Positions 9,603 to 18,172 of a stretch of DNA of 31,162 nucleotides are shown piece after piece. Origin of the DNA: a bacterium (lineage in GTDB: Bacteria > JAUVQV01 > DATDCY01); contig DATDCY010000092.1 in the NCBI GenBank assembly GCA_036524115.1, forward strand, positions 1 to 31,162. The letters are read 5' to 3'. The position numbers and the translations under genes are program-made. Below the pieces are notes generated by a model. The model did not search any database. It saw only the letters and a list, made by a program, of their open reading frames with translations, and was not told the origin of the DNA. The stretch's first letter is position 1; every line of letters begins with the position of its first letter.

Positions 9603-12600
9603 CTAGTTGTGGCACCGCTTGCACAACGTCTCGCTCCGCTCGTCCCGGAGCATCGAATTGTTGGGATACGAACCGTCCACCGTGCTCGTGCCGTGCGGGT
9701 TGTGGCAGGAAATGCACACCGCGTAGTCGAAGTTGGTCACCCCATCCGCCGGCCAGTCCGGAGCGTTTGTGGACAGGTGCACGTCGATCGGGAAGACGAC
9801 ACCCTGGCCGTTCAGGACGGAGCCCTGCTTGCCGAAGCGCACCACCCCCGGCGCCGGGATCACATCGTCCTGGTTGTGGCGGTGCCGGCCCTTCGAGGAG
9901 TGGCACTGGTACGCGCAGCCGTTGTCGAGCGTGAGCTGCACGTTCCAGTCCGGCGTGGAGGTCCCGATGTAGGTCGCGTTCAGGTGCGCCGTGTTCACGT
10001 TCTTGTTCTGCTTCAATTCCACGGAGTTGAGCGTGCCATCGAGGTGCGTCCCGGTGGGGATGGCGATGTTGTGGCAGTCCGTGCACTCCGCGTTCATCGA
10101 CAGCATCGGCTGGCCCACGCTGTCAACCGGCGTGTTCCGCGCCGTCCCGTTCGCGCCGTGGCCGTTCACGTTGAAGCCGTACAGCCCGTCGTCGTAGGGC
10201 TTCGGGTCCATGCCGTCGCCATCGGGCTTGACGCCGTCGCCCATCACGTTGGGAGCGGCGGCCTTGGGGCCGGTGCCGTCGGGATCGTAGCCGACGCCGG
10301 TCCAGGTGCCGTCCCAGTCGCCGTCGCCGTTGTGACACCCCTCGCACCCCGTCGGCGCGAAGGCCGACCGGTGCCGGTGGCAGTAGGAGCAGTCGCCGGG
10401 GTTCCCGCCCTGGGTCGGGTGCGTCGCCGTCGAGATCCCGGCGAAGCCGTGCTTGAACGAGGTGAAGTCCGGATCGTTCTGCCGGTGGCACTGCTGGCAG
10501 AGGCTGGTCTGCGGCGAGCTCAGGTTGGCGTAGCTGTTCCCGGTGTCGTCCGCGCCGGTCGAGTCGTCCGTGAAGACCAGGTTCGACTTCTCGGGCGGCC
10601 AGACCGCCGGCACCCAGTTGGGCCCCGAGCCCTCGACCAGTTCGCGCGAGACCATGTGCAGGTTCGCGTCGTCCCCGTGCGGGTCGTGGCAGTCTGCGCA
10701 CTTGGGCGTGAAGCTCCAGGAATCCACCTGCGGGGTGTAGCCGGACGCGCTCATCTCCGCGCCCGTGTGGTCCTTGACCAGGCTCACCGGCCGCGCGCTG
10801 TGGCAGCCGATGCCGGTGTTCGAGCAGGTGAAGCTCCCCGGCCCGGTGCCGCCGTTCGCGGCGAGGCGGAACGGGTTCGCCCCCGAGAGGTTCGCCGTCG
10901 TGTCGTGGCCGACGGTGCTGGCGTGGCACCCGGCGCACGCCACCGACTTGGCCCCGTGCCCCCGCGTCTCCCACTCACCGCCCACGGCGTTGCTGATCTT
11001 GGACTGGCTGGAGCCGTCCCAGTGGAACTCGTTCACGTCCGACGCGGCCCTGGCCCCCGCAACCTGCGCGTGGCAGTCGCCGCAGGCGATCGGCCCGGCC
11101 AGGCCCCACGAGACGCCGCTGGCCCCGCCGTGGCAGTTGATACTGTTGCAGCTGCCCGCGGCGGGGGCGAACTGCCACAGCGTCGAGGCCGCGCCGCTGG
11201 GGGCAACGTCATAGGTGCGGTTGACGTGGTTCGCGATCGCCACGACGCTCGTATTGTCGTGCACCGTCAGCCAGTGACAGACGGCGCAGCCGTAGCCATT
11301 GGTGTTCGGCGTGGCGGCGGGGTCGCCGGTCCCGGTGTGGATCGGGTGCTTGTTCGCCTTGGGCGTGCCGTTTGGGGAGATCCCGTTGTTTGGGTAGGGC
11401 GGGGCGGGGTCGTCAGTCCCGTTGCCATGGCAGTTCCAGCAGCCGCCGCCGGTCTGGTCCCACGCGAGTTGCACCGCGGGAGCGGCGCTGCCGCCCGGGG
11501 CGCTGTCGTAGGGGGCCGTCCGGTCCGCGCCGTTGCTGTGGCAGTAGGTCGCGGCGCACGCGCCGAACCCCGTGCCGGTCGTGGTGTCGCCGTCGTAGGA
11601 GCTGTTCACATGGACCCGCGGGTCGATGGCGCCGTTGAAGAAGATCTCCGAGGACCTGCTCACGTGCAGCGCGACGCTCTGGATCGTCGTGCCGTCCTGC
11701 GTCGTCCCGTAGTGGCAGACGGCGCAGCCGATCGCGTACCCGGCTCCGTTGCCGGCGTGCTTCGCGTGCGCCTGGGCACCGGGCGGCGCCGCCGCGGTGT
11801 AGCGGTGGCAGGTGCCGCAGTTGGCGGTCGCCGCATTGCCCCAGGCCGGCGTGGTGTTGGTCCCCTGGTCGGCCGCGGGGAAGCGGCCGGTGTCATCGCC
11901 GTGGCAGTAGAGATTGCTGCAGGTCTGCGCCCCCTCGTCGTAAGAGGGCGAGTCCTGAGTCCGGTCCGCCGGGTTCGTCGCGGCCGGGTTCCAGGTGCCG
12001 TTGAAGCGGACCTGCACCATCGCCTGGGTGACGCCCGACCAGGCGTCGCCCGCGTTGAGCTCGCGGTCGTTGTGGCTGCTCTGGTAGTGGCAGAACGAGC
12101 AGTTGAAGATGGCGCCGTAGTTGGGGACCGGCGCGGTCTCGCCATTGGGCACGCCCACGTGCTGGTCGTGCGAGGCGCTGAGGCGGTGCGTCGCCGGCGC
12201 GCTTTGCTCGCGGTACGTCGGCAGCGCCCCGAGGTTGTCCTTGCCCGGATAGGTGTGGCAGGCGTTGCAGTCCACCGGCATGAAGCCGTCGATCGTGTCG
12301 ATGTTCGTGGTGTTGCGCGGGTAGTCCTGGTTGTGGGTGTGGCAGGTCGAGCAGTTGGTGCCGCGCTCGTCGTTGGTGTAGGCCATGTTCCAGTCGTCGT
12401 GCGAGCCGTTCGCGGCGTTGGTGTACGTCATGGAGTACCCGGGGTTGTTCGAGTTCCTGTGGCACACGACGCAGAGGGCGGTGCCCTCCGGCGCCACGCC
12501 GTCGCTGAAGGAGAACGGCCCCGTGAGCGCCTCGAATCGCACGCCGCTGGCGACGGTGTCCGTCCCGGGGTCGGAAGGCGTGTTCACGACGATGTTCGGC

Positions 12601-15600
12601 GAGATCATCTGGATGTTATAGCCGGCGCCGTTGTACGTCATCCCGTGGGGCTCGTGGCACTGCTCGCACTGCAGCGCGAACGCCCCGGGCTCGATGAACG
12701 AATGGTTGTTGTTGCCGTGGGAATTGACCGCGCGGTTGCGCTCAACCTGCGCCGAGGGGGGCGTGGTCTTCGCCGTCGCGTGGCAGGCCCGGCAGACCTC
12801 GCGGACCGTGCCCGGGCTCTGCCCGTTGACGATGATCGCGATGCGGTTCCCGGGACGCAGGCCCGTGTCGTTGGAGCCGTTGATGTGCGGGGCGCTCGCG
12901 TCGTGGCACTCGGTGCAGAGCAGCGCCGCCGCGGGGTTCGTCGCCAGCGCGTAGGCGCCGTCGGCCGCGGAGCGGTTGTGCCCGCGCACCTCGGCGCCGT
13001 AGTTGAGGTCGTCGCCGAGCAGGTCGGGCGCCTTGAGCCCGGTGCCGTTCGGGTAGGTCGTGGCGCCGGTCAACGCCGGGTTGTGGCAGGTCACGCACGG
13101 GAGCTTGAAGGCCTGATCGACCCAGTTGATCTTGGCCAGCGCCGCGCCCGCGCCGGTGAGCACCGCCGGCCCCGCGACGTTGGCGGTCACCTCCAGCGTC
13201 GAGTGACAGTAGCTGCAGCGGTCGGTCTCGGCGGCGGTCGGGGTCGTCACGGCCTGCGTGCCGAGCAGCGAGAAGGCCGGGGACGCGGCGATGTTCCTGA
13301 ACTCGGCCGAGCCGTCCACGTGTGTCGCGGTCGTGCGCTGGTAGTCGGTGTGGCAGCCGGTGGTCGCCGTGCCCAGGCAGGAGGTCTGCGGCGTGCCCGG
13401 GGGCTGCGCGAAGTGCGGCCCCCACGTGTCGTTGAGGTGCACGGGGTGGTTGCCCGTGGCGAAGACGTCGAGGCCGCCCGGGTTCACGGCATCGGAGCCG
13501 TTGGCGTCGTGGCAGGAGCCGCAGTAGACGCCCGCGGAATTGTCCCACGCCGGCGTGACGTTCCCGCCGTCCCAGCCCCCCGGCGGCGGCCCGGGGTTGT
13601 CGCCGCCGTGACAGTAGAGCAGGCTGCAGGTGGCGTTGTAGGTGCCGTCCTTGTAGGCGAACGCGGTGCCCTTGGCGTAGGCGCCGTTGCCGTCGCCACG
13701 CTTCGCCTCGAGCGAGGCCGCGTTGGTCCAGACCATGTCGATCTTGCCGTTGCCGTGGCCCGGGGCGCCGGTGTTGTTCGCGTGGCACTCGTAGCATTGA
13801 TAGGACTTGCCGGCGGGCACGTTGGTCCCGTTCACGTGCGTGGCGTGGGCGTTCGTGTAGGTCCCGGCGGCGTGGCAGTTGATGTTCGAGCAGGTGGCGT
13901 TGCCCTGCCAGTTGTTGCCGGCGTCATACCACGGCAGCGGGTTGCTGTTCCAGGAGGATGGCGTCCGCGTCTGGTTGTGGCAGACGAGATTGGCGCAGGT
14001 GCCGTCGTTCGCGCCGGCGAAGCTATAGCCCCCGCCGCTCGGGTCGGCCGAGTAGTTCGCGTGCCCGAACGGGCCGGGCCCCGTCGTGAACTTGAAGAAG
14101 TCGCGCCCCCCGCCGGTGCCCTGCTTGACATCGACTCTCCCCGTCGGGGAGTTGTCGAGGTTGGTGTTGTTGAAGTGGGGATTGGGGTCCGCGCCCGATG
14201 CTCCTCCGGGATCAAAGTGGCAGAAGCTGCAGACCACGAGCTGCTTCTCGTAGGAGGACAAGGCGGTGTTCGTCACGAGCTGGGCGGCGGTCTCCCCGAA
14301 GACTTGCTGACCTATCGCCTCGATGTGGTTGAGGTGGGCGCCCGGCTGGTCGTTTGCATAATCGTAATCCGGCACCTTGGAGCTGGCCCCCGAAGGCCAG
14401 TATTGCCCCGCGAACGCGCCGGAGGGAGGCGTGTCGAGAGGCGCGACGCCATGGCAGGCAAAGCACGAGAGCGGGCCGAAGGCGTCGGGAGCCTTGTTCG
14501 GGTGCGTATCCAGCGTGCCGTGTTTGTGACAGATCCGACACTCCGTCCCGACGACCAAGTGTCCCGTTCCTTGGGGGACACTGGTACTTCTCATGCTGTG
14601 GGGTTGCGAAAGACTGACATGGCAGACGACGCAGAGGCTGTCGGGTGGCGAGAGCCCATCGTTGTTGCCGTCATCCCAGGAGTCGTCCGCCCGCGGGTCC
14701 GGAAAGACTGACGACGGATTTCCGGAGGACTTGGTAATCACCGCCAAGTCATTCGTGTCGATGTTCGTAGTGCTGTCGGTTGCGTCGGAGTCCACACGCG
14801 CGGCCTCGGGCCCCATCGCGCCACCGTCAGGGAGGCCGTTGCCGTTGACGTCAACCCATTTGCCGATCATGTGCAGGTTACGGGGATTCGGATTCACCCC
14901 GTTCCAGTTCGCCCCGTGAGGCTCGTGACATTGGCGGCAGTTGCGGACAAACTGGTCTGGTTCCTTTGGCGGCCGGTAGCCGTCTCCGTCGGAGTTCCCG
15001 TGCGCCACTACTCGGCCGTCCGGAGAGGCGACGTCCGGCCCGCTAACGACCTGATGACACGCGAGGCAGGTCTTGTCGGCGTCGTCCGCGATCCCCGGCT
15101 GGCCGTTGACCGTGTCCCGCAGGCGCTTGCTCGTGCCGCCGTAGTGCGTCTTGGTCGGCGTGTTCGGCGCCGGCAGCGCGTTGGTGGAGTACGTCGCGTC
15201 GTGGCAGACGGCGCACCCCTTGTTCGCCGCGGGGAGGCCCGTCCGCGTGGCCTCGCCGACCAGGTCCTTCTCGTAGTTGCCGGCGGCCAGGCCGTGCCCG
15301 TTGACGTCGGCGCCCCAAGTCCCCGTATCCCACGTCCCCGACGCGCCGTTGTTGTCGCCGAGCACGTTCGGGGCGTACGGCCCCGTGCCGATGCGCGCGG
15401 GCGTGCCGTCGTGGCACCACTTGCAGATCGCCGCCCCGTCGCCGACGAAGTCGCCTTTCGTCGGGCCGGTCGCGTCGTCCACCATGTCGTCGTCCCAGTT
15501 CAGGAAGGCCGACCCCGTGTTCTGCGGCGGGTTCCCGTGGCAGGTGAGGTTGTAGCAGCGTCCGCCAACCGCGCCGTCCTTCCCGCCCTTGGCCGTGAAG

Positions 15601-16829
15601 GCGTAGCCGCTCGGGACCGCGATCGAGCTGCCGGCGCCCGCGTAGCCGCTGCCGGCGCCCCAGTAGGCGGTCTGGCCGATGATGTCCACGTTCTGCTGGG
15701 CGACGACCGTGGCGCCCCGGTTGGCGGCATCGTCCCAGGCGTGCCAGGTGGTCGTGGTGCGGCCGGGGTTGGGGCCGTGGCAGACCTCGCACTTGAAGAT
15801 GTCCGCGCCGAGGGCATCCAGGTGGCGGCGGTGCGCGCCGGCGCCGCCCTCGTAGGACTGTCCCTGCGGGTTGTTGAGTCGGTCGAAGGGGGTCGCCACC
15901 AGCGGCGGGTACGCATGACACTGGTCGCAGCCCGCGGGCCGGTTGTGGGGGTGGCAGTCGGTGCAGGCGGTCGCGGCGTCGGAACTGGAGTACACGTGCT
16001 CCGGGACGCCGTCGGTCGGCTTGGGGACCTGCACGCTGTAGAAGGTCTGCTGGGCGCCCTGGTTCGAATTCCCGTGGCAGGACTCGCACATGGAGCGCCC
16101 GTTGCCCGCGCTCGTCCCCATGTCGGCGCCCGAGCGGGTGTTCTTGCTGGACTTCGCCCCGTCGACGAGCGTGACCGCGGTGCCGTCGCCGGAGACCGTG
16201 CGGAAGAAAGCCATGTTTGTCCCCGTGACCTTGCCGTGCGGGTCGTGGCAGAGCGCGCAGGCGATCTTGTCGCCGCGCTTGCGCCGGTCCGGGGAGTCCG
16301 ACGGCTCGGTCTTCCAATAGTGGCCGCCGGTCGGCGAGCCGTCCGTCGGCGGCGAGGGCGGCACGGCGGACGCGCCCGTCGGCAGGGTGCCATCGGCCTC
16401 CTCGTAGTAGCCGATCAGCGGGACGCCGCCGAGGGTCCCCCCGAGCGCGATGTCCTGCGGCGCCTTGTTGATGCTCCAGGTCTCGGCGGGCGGGTCCCGG
16501 TCCGCGACGGACACGCCGTCGTCGTGGCAGTCGTAGCACTGGAGGCTGGCGCCGGGCACGTAGTTGGGATCCGATGTCTGGTTGTAGAAGCCCGCCTCGT
16601 CCGCGAGGCTCCGGCTCCAGAGCCGGGCGCCGCCGGCGACGTGCGGGACGTGGCAGGGGCCGCAGGGCCCGCGGCCCATGAGCGGGACCCCGGTCGTGGC
16701 GAAATCATGCTTCGACCCGATGACGGCGGCGCCTGCTGTCCCGGGCGCGACCGCTAACGGAAAAAGCAACAGGAGGGCGACAGCGATCGCCCCCCAGCGC
16801 ACGCTCGTGTTGCTGGCTCTCCCCATCAT
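9603..16829 (-). CDS. 2408-residue multiheme c-type cytochrome with 49 heme motifs
   Basis: The start is ATG at 16829; a second ATG follows immediately at 16826, with a weak GGGG upstream. The signal peptide is clear: a hydrophobic core (AIAVALLLLFPLAV) ending near the AGAA cleavage region at about residue 35. I count 49 motifs: 39 CXXCH, seven CX4CH, and one each of CX7CH (13350-13379), CX6CH (10800-10826) and CX3CH (9900-9914). The last motif, CKRCH, sits at the extreme C-terminus, so no membrane anchor follows. The protein is rich in Gly, Ala, Asn, Asp and His between hemes, as in large Geobacter-type cytochromes. It lies 42 bp downstream of a small secreted protein gene and upstream of the even larger cytochrome, with which it shares a diverged block of about 1.6 kb. 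Long-range electron transfer outside the inner membrane is inferred; the partner and substrate are unknown. Confidence 0.95.
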   Translation of the reverse strand: MMGRASNTSVRWGAIAVALLLLFPLAVAPGTAGAAVIGSKHDFATTGVPLMGRGPCGPCHVPHVAGGARLWSRSLADEAGFYNQTSDPNYVPGASLQCYDCHDDGVSVADRDPPAETWSINKAPQDIALGGTLGGVPLIGYYEEADGTLPTGASAVPPSPPTDGSPTGGHYWKTEPSDSPDRRKRGDKIACALCHDPHGKVTGTNMAFFRTVSGDGTAVTLVDGAKSSKNTRSGADMGTSAGNGRSMCESCHGNSNQGAQQTFYSVQVPKPTDGVPEHVYSSSDAATACTDCHPHNRPAGCDQCHAYPPLVATPFDRLNNPQGQSYEGGAGAHRRHLDALGADIFKCEVCHGPNPGRTTTTWHAWDDAANRGATVVAQQNVDIIGQTAYWGAGSGYAGAGSSIAVPSGYAFTAKGGKDGAVGGRCYNLTCHGNPPQNTGSAFLNWDDDMVDDATGPTKGDFVGDGAAICKWCHDGTPARIGTGPYAPNVLGDNNGASGTWDTGTWGADVNGHGLAAGNYEKDLVGEATRTGLPAANKGCAVCHDATYSTNALPAPNTPTKTHYGGTSKRLRDTVNGQPGIADDADKTCLACHQVVSGPDVASPDGRVVAHGNSDGDGYRPPKEPDQFVRNCRQCHEPHGANWNGVNPNPRNLHMIGKWVDVNGNGLPDGGAMGPEAARVDSDATDSTTNIDTNDLAVITKSSGNPSSVFPDPRADDSWDDGNNDGLSPPDSLCVVCHVSLSQPHSMRSTSVPQGTGHLVVGTECRICHKHGTLDTHPNKAPDAFGPLSCFACHGVAPLDTPPSGAFAGQYWPSGASSKVPDYDYANDQPGAHLNHIEAIGQQVFGETAAQLVTNTALSSYEKQLVVCSFCHFDPGGASGADPNPHFNNTNLDNSPTGRVDVKQGTGGGRDFFKFTTGPGPFGHANYSADPSGGGYSFAGANDGTCANLVCHNQTRTPSSWNSNPLPWYDAGNNWQGNATCSNINCHAAGTYTNAHATHVNGTNVPAGKSYQCYECHANNTGAPGHGNGKIDMVWTNAASLEAKRGDGNGAYAKGTAFAYKDGTYNATCSLLYCHGGDNPGPPPGGWDGGNVTPAWDNSAGVYCGSCHDANGSDAVNPGGLDVFATGNHPVHLNDTWGPHFAQPPGTPQTSCLGTATTGCHTDYQRTTATHVDGSAEFRNIAASPAFSLLGTQAVTTPTAAETDRCSYCHSTLEVTANVAGPAVLTGAGAALAKINWVDQAFKLPCVTCHNPALTGATTYPNGTGLKAPDLLGDDLNYGAEVRGHNRSAADGAYALATNPAAALLCTECHDASAPHINGSNDTGLRPGNRIAIIVNGQSPGTVREVCRACHATAKTTPPSAQVERNRAVNSHGNNNHSFIEPGAFALQCEQCHEPHGMTYNGAGYNIQMISPNIVVNTPSDPGTDTVASGVRFEALTGPFSFSDGVAPEGTALCVVCHRNSNNPGYSMTYTNAANGSHDDWNMAYTNDERGTNCSTCHTHNQDYPRNTTNIDTIDGFMPVDCNACHTYPGKDNLGALPTYREQSAPATHRLSASHDQHVGVPNGETAPVPNYGAIFNCSFCHYQSSHNDRELNAGDAWSGVTQAMVQVRFNGTWNPAATNPADRTQDSPSYDEGAQTCSNLYCHGDDTGRFPAADQGTNTTPAWGNAATANCGTCHRYTAAAPPGAQAHAKHAGNGAGYAIGCAVCHYGTTQDGTTIQSVALHVSRSSEIFFNGAIDPRVHVNSSYDGDTTTGTGFGACAATYCHSNGADRTAPYDSAPGGSAAPAVQLAWDQTGGGCWNCHGNGTDDPAPPYPNNGISPNGTPKANKHPIHTGTGDPAATPNTNGYGCAVCHWLTVHDNTSVVAIANHVNRTYDVAPSGAASTLWQFAPAAGSCNSINCHGGASGVSWGLAGPIACGDCHAQVAGARAASDVNEFHWDGSSQSKISNAVGGEWETRGHGAKSVACAGCHASTVGHDTTANLSGANPFRLAANGGTGPGSFTCSNTGIGCHSARPVSLVKDHTGAEMSASGYTPQVDSWSFTPKCADCHDPHGDDANLHMVSRELVEGSGPNWVPAVWPPEKSNLVFTDDSTGADDTGNSYANLSSPQTSLCQQCHRQNDPDFTSFKHGFAGISTATHPTQGGNPGDCSYCHRHRSAFAPTGCEGCHNGDGDWDGTWTGVGYDPDGTGPKAAAPNVMGDGVKPDGDGMDPKPYDDGLYGFNVNGHGANGTARNTPVDSVGQPMLSMNAECTDCHNIAIPTGTHLDGTLNSVELKQNKNVNTAHLNATYIGTSTPDWNVQLTLDNGCAYQCHSSKGRHRHNQDDVIPAPGVVRFGKQGSVLNGQGVVFPIDVHLSTNAPDWPADGVTNFDYAVCISCHNPHGTSTVDGSYPNNSMLRDERSETLCKRCHN
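10325..11930 (-). repeat. Copy 2 of the diverged block of about 1.6 kb shared with the neighbouring giant cytochrome
   Basis: This encodes residues about 1630-2165 of the 49-heme protein and matches 1720-3350 in order and spacing of hemes. Landmarks include GTGFGAC before CX4CH, GTPKANKH, GYTPQV-x-x-W-x-FTP before a CHDPHGD heme, DPDF-x-S-F, and GGNPGDC before a CHxH heme. At one position this copy has a CX6CH motif where the other has CX8CH. Confidence 0.75.
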
Positions 16830-16871
16830 GTCCCCAAGGTGACGGATTGTAGCACGGACGCCCCCACCGTC

Positions 16872-17477
16872 CTAAGGGAATATTCGCTGCCTGATGGCCC
16901 CCATCGATTCCCCTTCGGTGAAGGCCTCTTGCAGCTCCAGCCGGACCTTTCCCTCCGTGCTCCCCGCCTCGAGCGCCTGAGCCACGTCCGGGATCAGCTC
17001 GTCCCGGTCGTGGACGGGGGCCCCCTCGAGGACGATGTCGTTGAGGATGGATCTCGCGCGATTCAGCATGAGCGCCCGCCGCTCGGCCACCTCGACGATC
17101 CGGTCGGGGTCGATGCGCTTGGACACCCCCTCGCCGACCTTCGCCGCGAAGCTCTCCACCGGCAGCCCTTCGAGCGCCAACTGCGCGGCAAGACTGAAAA
17201 TTCTCAGCGACTGCTCCTCGGCGAACCGTCCGCGGCGGCACAGGTCCTGCAGGTCGCGGATGTCCCGCCCGTCGACGCCCGCACGGTCAGCCGCCTCGAT
17301 GGCCCGCTCCAGCCGGTCGTCCTCGTCGCCGCGGGCATCCCGCGCGGCCGGCCTCCCGGACCTCCCGGAGCCGCGTCCGCGCGCCTCGCCCGCCGCCGCC
17401 GCTGCCGCGGGCTGACCCGCGGCCAGGGCGGCGGCGAGCACCAGCGCCCCCCCCCAGACCAATCGCACGCTGCGCAT
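16872..17477 (-). CDS. Small secreted helical protein of unknown function
   Basis: This 201-residue protein starts with ATG at 17477. It has a clear signal peptide (LVWGGALVLAAALAAG, then a poly-Ala cleavage region) followed by a low-complexity Gly/Arg/Ala linker to about residue 50. The mature part is charged, Leu/Ala/Glu/Arg-rich and predicted helical by eye. It has no Cys and no heme motif. I do not recognise a family. It sits 15 bp downstream of the anti-sigma gene and 42 bp upstream of the 49-heme cytochrome, in the same direction, so it is probably co-transcribed. It could be a chaperone or assembly factor for the giant cytochromes, or a periplasmic partner of the anti-sigma domain; both are guesses from position only. 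Confidence 0.8.
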   Translation of the reverse strand: MRSVRLVWGGALVLAAALAAGQPAAAAAAGEARGRGSGRSGRPAARDARGDEDDRLERAIEAADRAGVDGRDIRDLQDLCRRGRFAEEQSLRIFSLAAQLALEGLPVESFAAKVGEGVSKRIDPDRIVEVAERRALMLNRARSILNDIVLEGAPVHDRDELIPDVAQALEAGSTEGKVRLELQEAFTEGESMGAIRQRIFP

Positions 17478-17492
17478 TGTCGTCGAAGTCTC

Positions 17493-18107
17493 CTAACCAT
17501 CCACGATGATTACGGAATTCCTGCCGCCGAAACCGTCGTTCACGTACTGCCGCGCCGCGGGGTCCACCTCCCATGTGGTGCCGTCGACGACGAAGCTGTA
17601 CTGGTACACGCCGGGGGGCAGTCGCAGCCTCGCGCCCCAGCGTCCCTCATGCGACGAGCGCACAAGGAGGTTGCGCCGGATGTCCCACCCGTTGAAGTCC
17701 CCGACGATCGCCACGCTGGTCGCCGCCGGCGCCTGGAACGAGACTTCGAGCTCCCGCTCCGCGCTCCGGCTCTTGAGCCAGTAGTGGCCGCGCATGAGGA
17801 AGCCGACGGCGAGCAGAAGCGCAAGCAGCGCCGGGACCGCCCCGTACCGCGCCAGCCGCGCCGCCGGCGACGGCCGGTACGCCTCGGCCGGAAGCGCGCT
17901 GAGGATGGCGCTCGAGAGGCTGGCCGGCGCGTCGACGTCGTCCTCGTGCCCCTCGAACCGCTCCTCCAGGCGGGCGATGCCGGCCAGCGTCCCCCGGCAG
18001 GGGGCGCAGGCGCGCAAATGGCGCTCCAGCACCTCCTGCTGGCTCGGAAGGAGGACACCGTCGAGGTGATCCTGGAGCATCAGCTCCACGTCACGGCAGG
18101 TCAGCAT
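17493..18107 (-). CDS. Anti-sigma factor with zinc-finger head and extracytoplasmic glycogen-binding (CBM48/AMPK-type) domain
   Basis: This is a 204-residue protein starting at ATG 18107; an upstream in-frame TGA rules out a longer N-terminus. Residues 1-45 carry the zinc-binding anti-sigma pattern: a Cys at position 4 and H-x3-C-x2-C in HLRACAPC. One transmembrane helix follows at about 87-105 (VPALLALLLAVGFLM). Residues about 115-204 look like an AMPK/isoamylase N-terminal E-set domain, with VAIVGDFNGWD, LPPGVYQYSFVVDG, a DP pair and a DGFGGRNSV ending. By family knowledge the head sequesters the sigma factor encoded just upstream (65 bp away). The topology places the CBM48-like domain in the periplasm, where it might sense glycan or a protein partner. 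That sensing role is inference. Confidence 0.88.
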   Translation of the reverse strand: MLTCRDVELMLQDHLDGVLLPSQQEVLERHLRACAPCRGTLAGIARLEERFEGHEDDVDAPASLSSAILSALPAEAYRPSPAARLARYGAVPALLALLLAVGFLMRGHYWLKSRSAERELEVSFQAPAATSVAIVGDFNGWDIRRNLLVRSSHEGRWGARLRLPPGVYQYSFVVDGTTWEVDPAARQYVNDGFGGRNSVIIVDG

Positions 18108-18172
18108 GTGTGCATCATCTCAAGCAATTCCAGTAGTTGTCGTTTTCTTAGTACTCTTGCAGACATAAAAGG

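Noticed and set aside
2-9934. Very long plus-strand open frames opposite the larger giant cytochrome
   Set aside because: They are exact codon-for-codon antisense of the minus-strand cytochrome frame over most of their length. They translate to low-complexity Arg/Val/Ala-rich sequence with no domain, as expected in GC-rich DNA with few stop codons.
9609-14711. 1700-codon plus-strand open frame opposite the 49-heme gene
   Set aside because: It has the same Arg/Val/Ala-rich composition and no domain, and it lies opposite a protein with 49 heme motifs and a signal peptide.
1-16829. Regularly spaced short repeats resembling a CRISPR or satellite array
   Set aside because: The recurring gtggca...gca pattern is the reverse complement of CXXCH codons. 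Spacing is irregular, and flanking DNA is diverged coding sequence.
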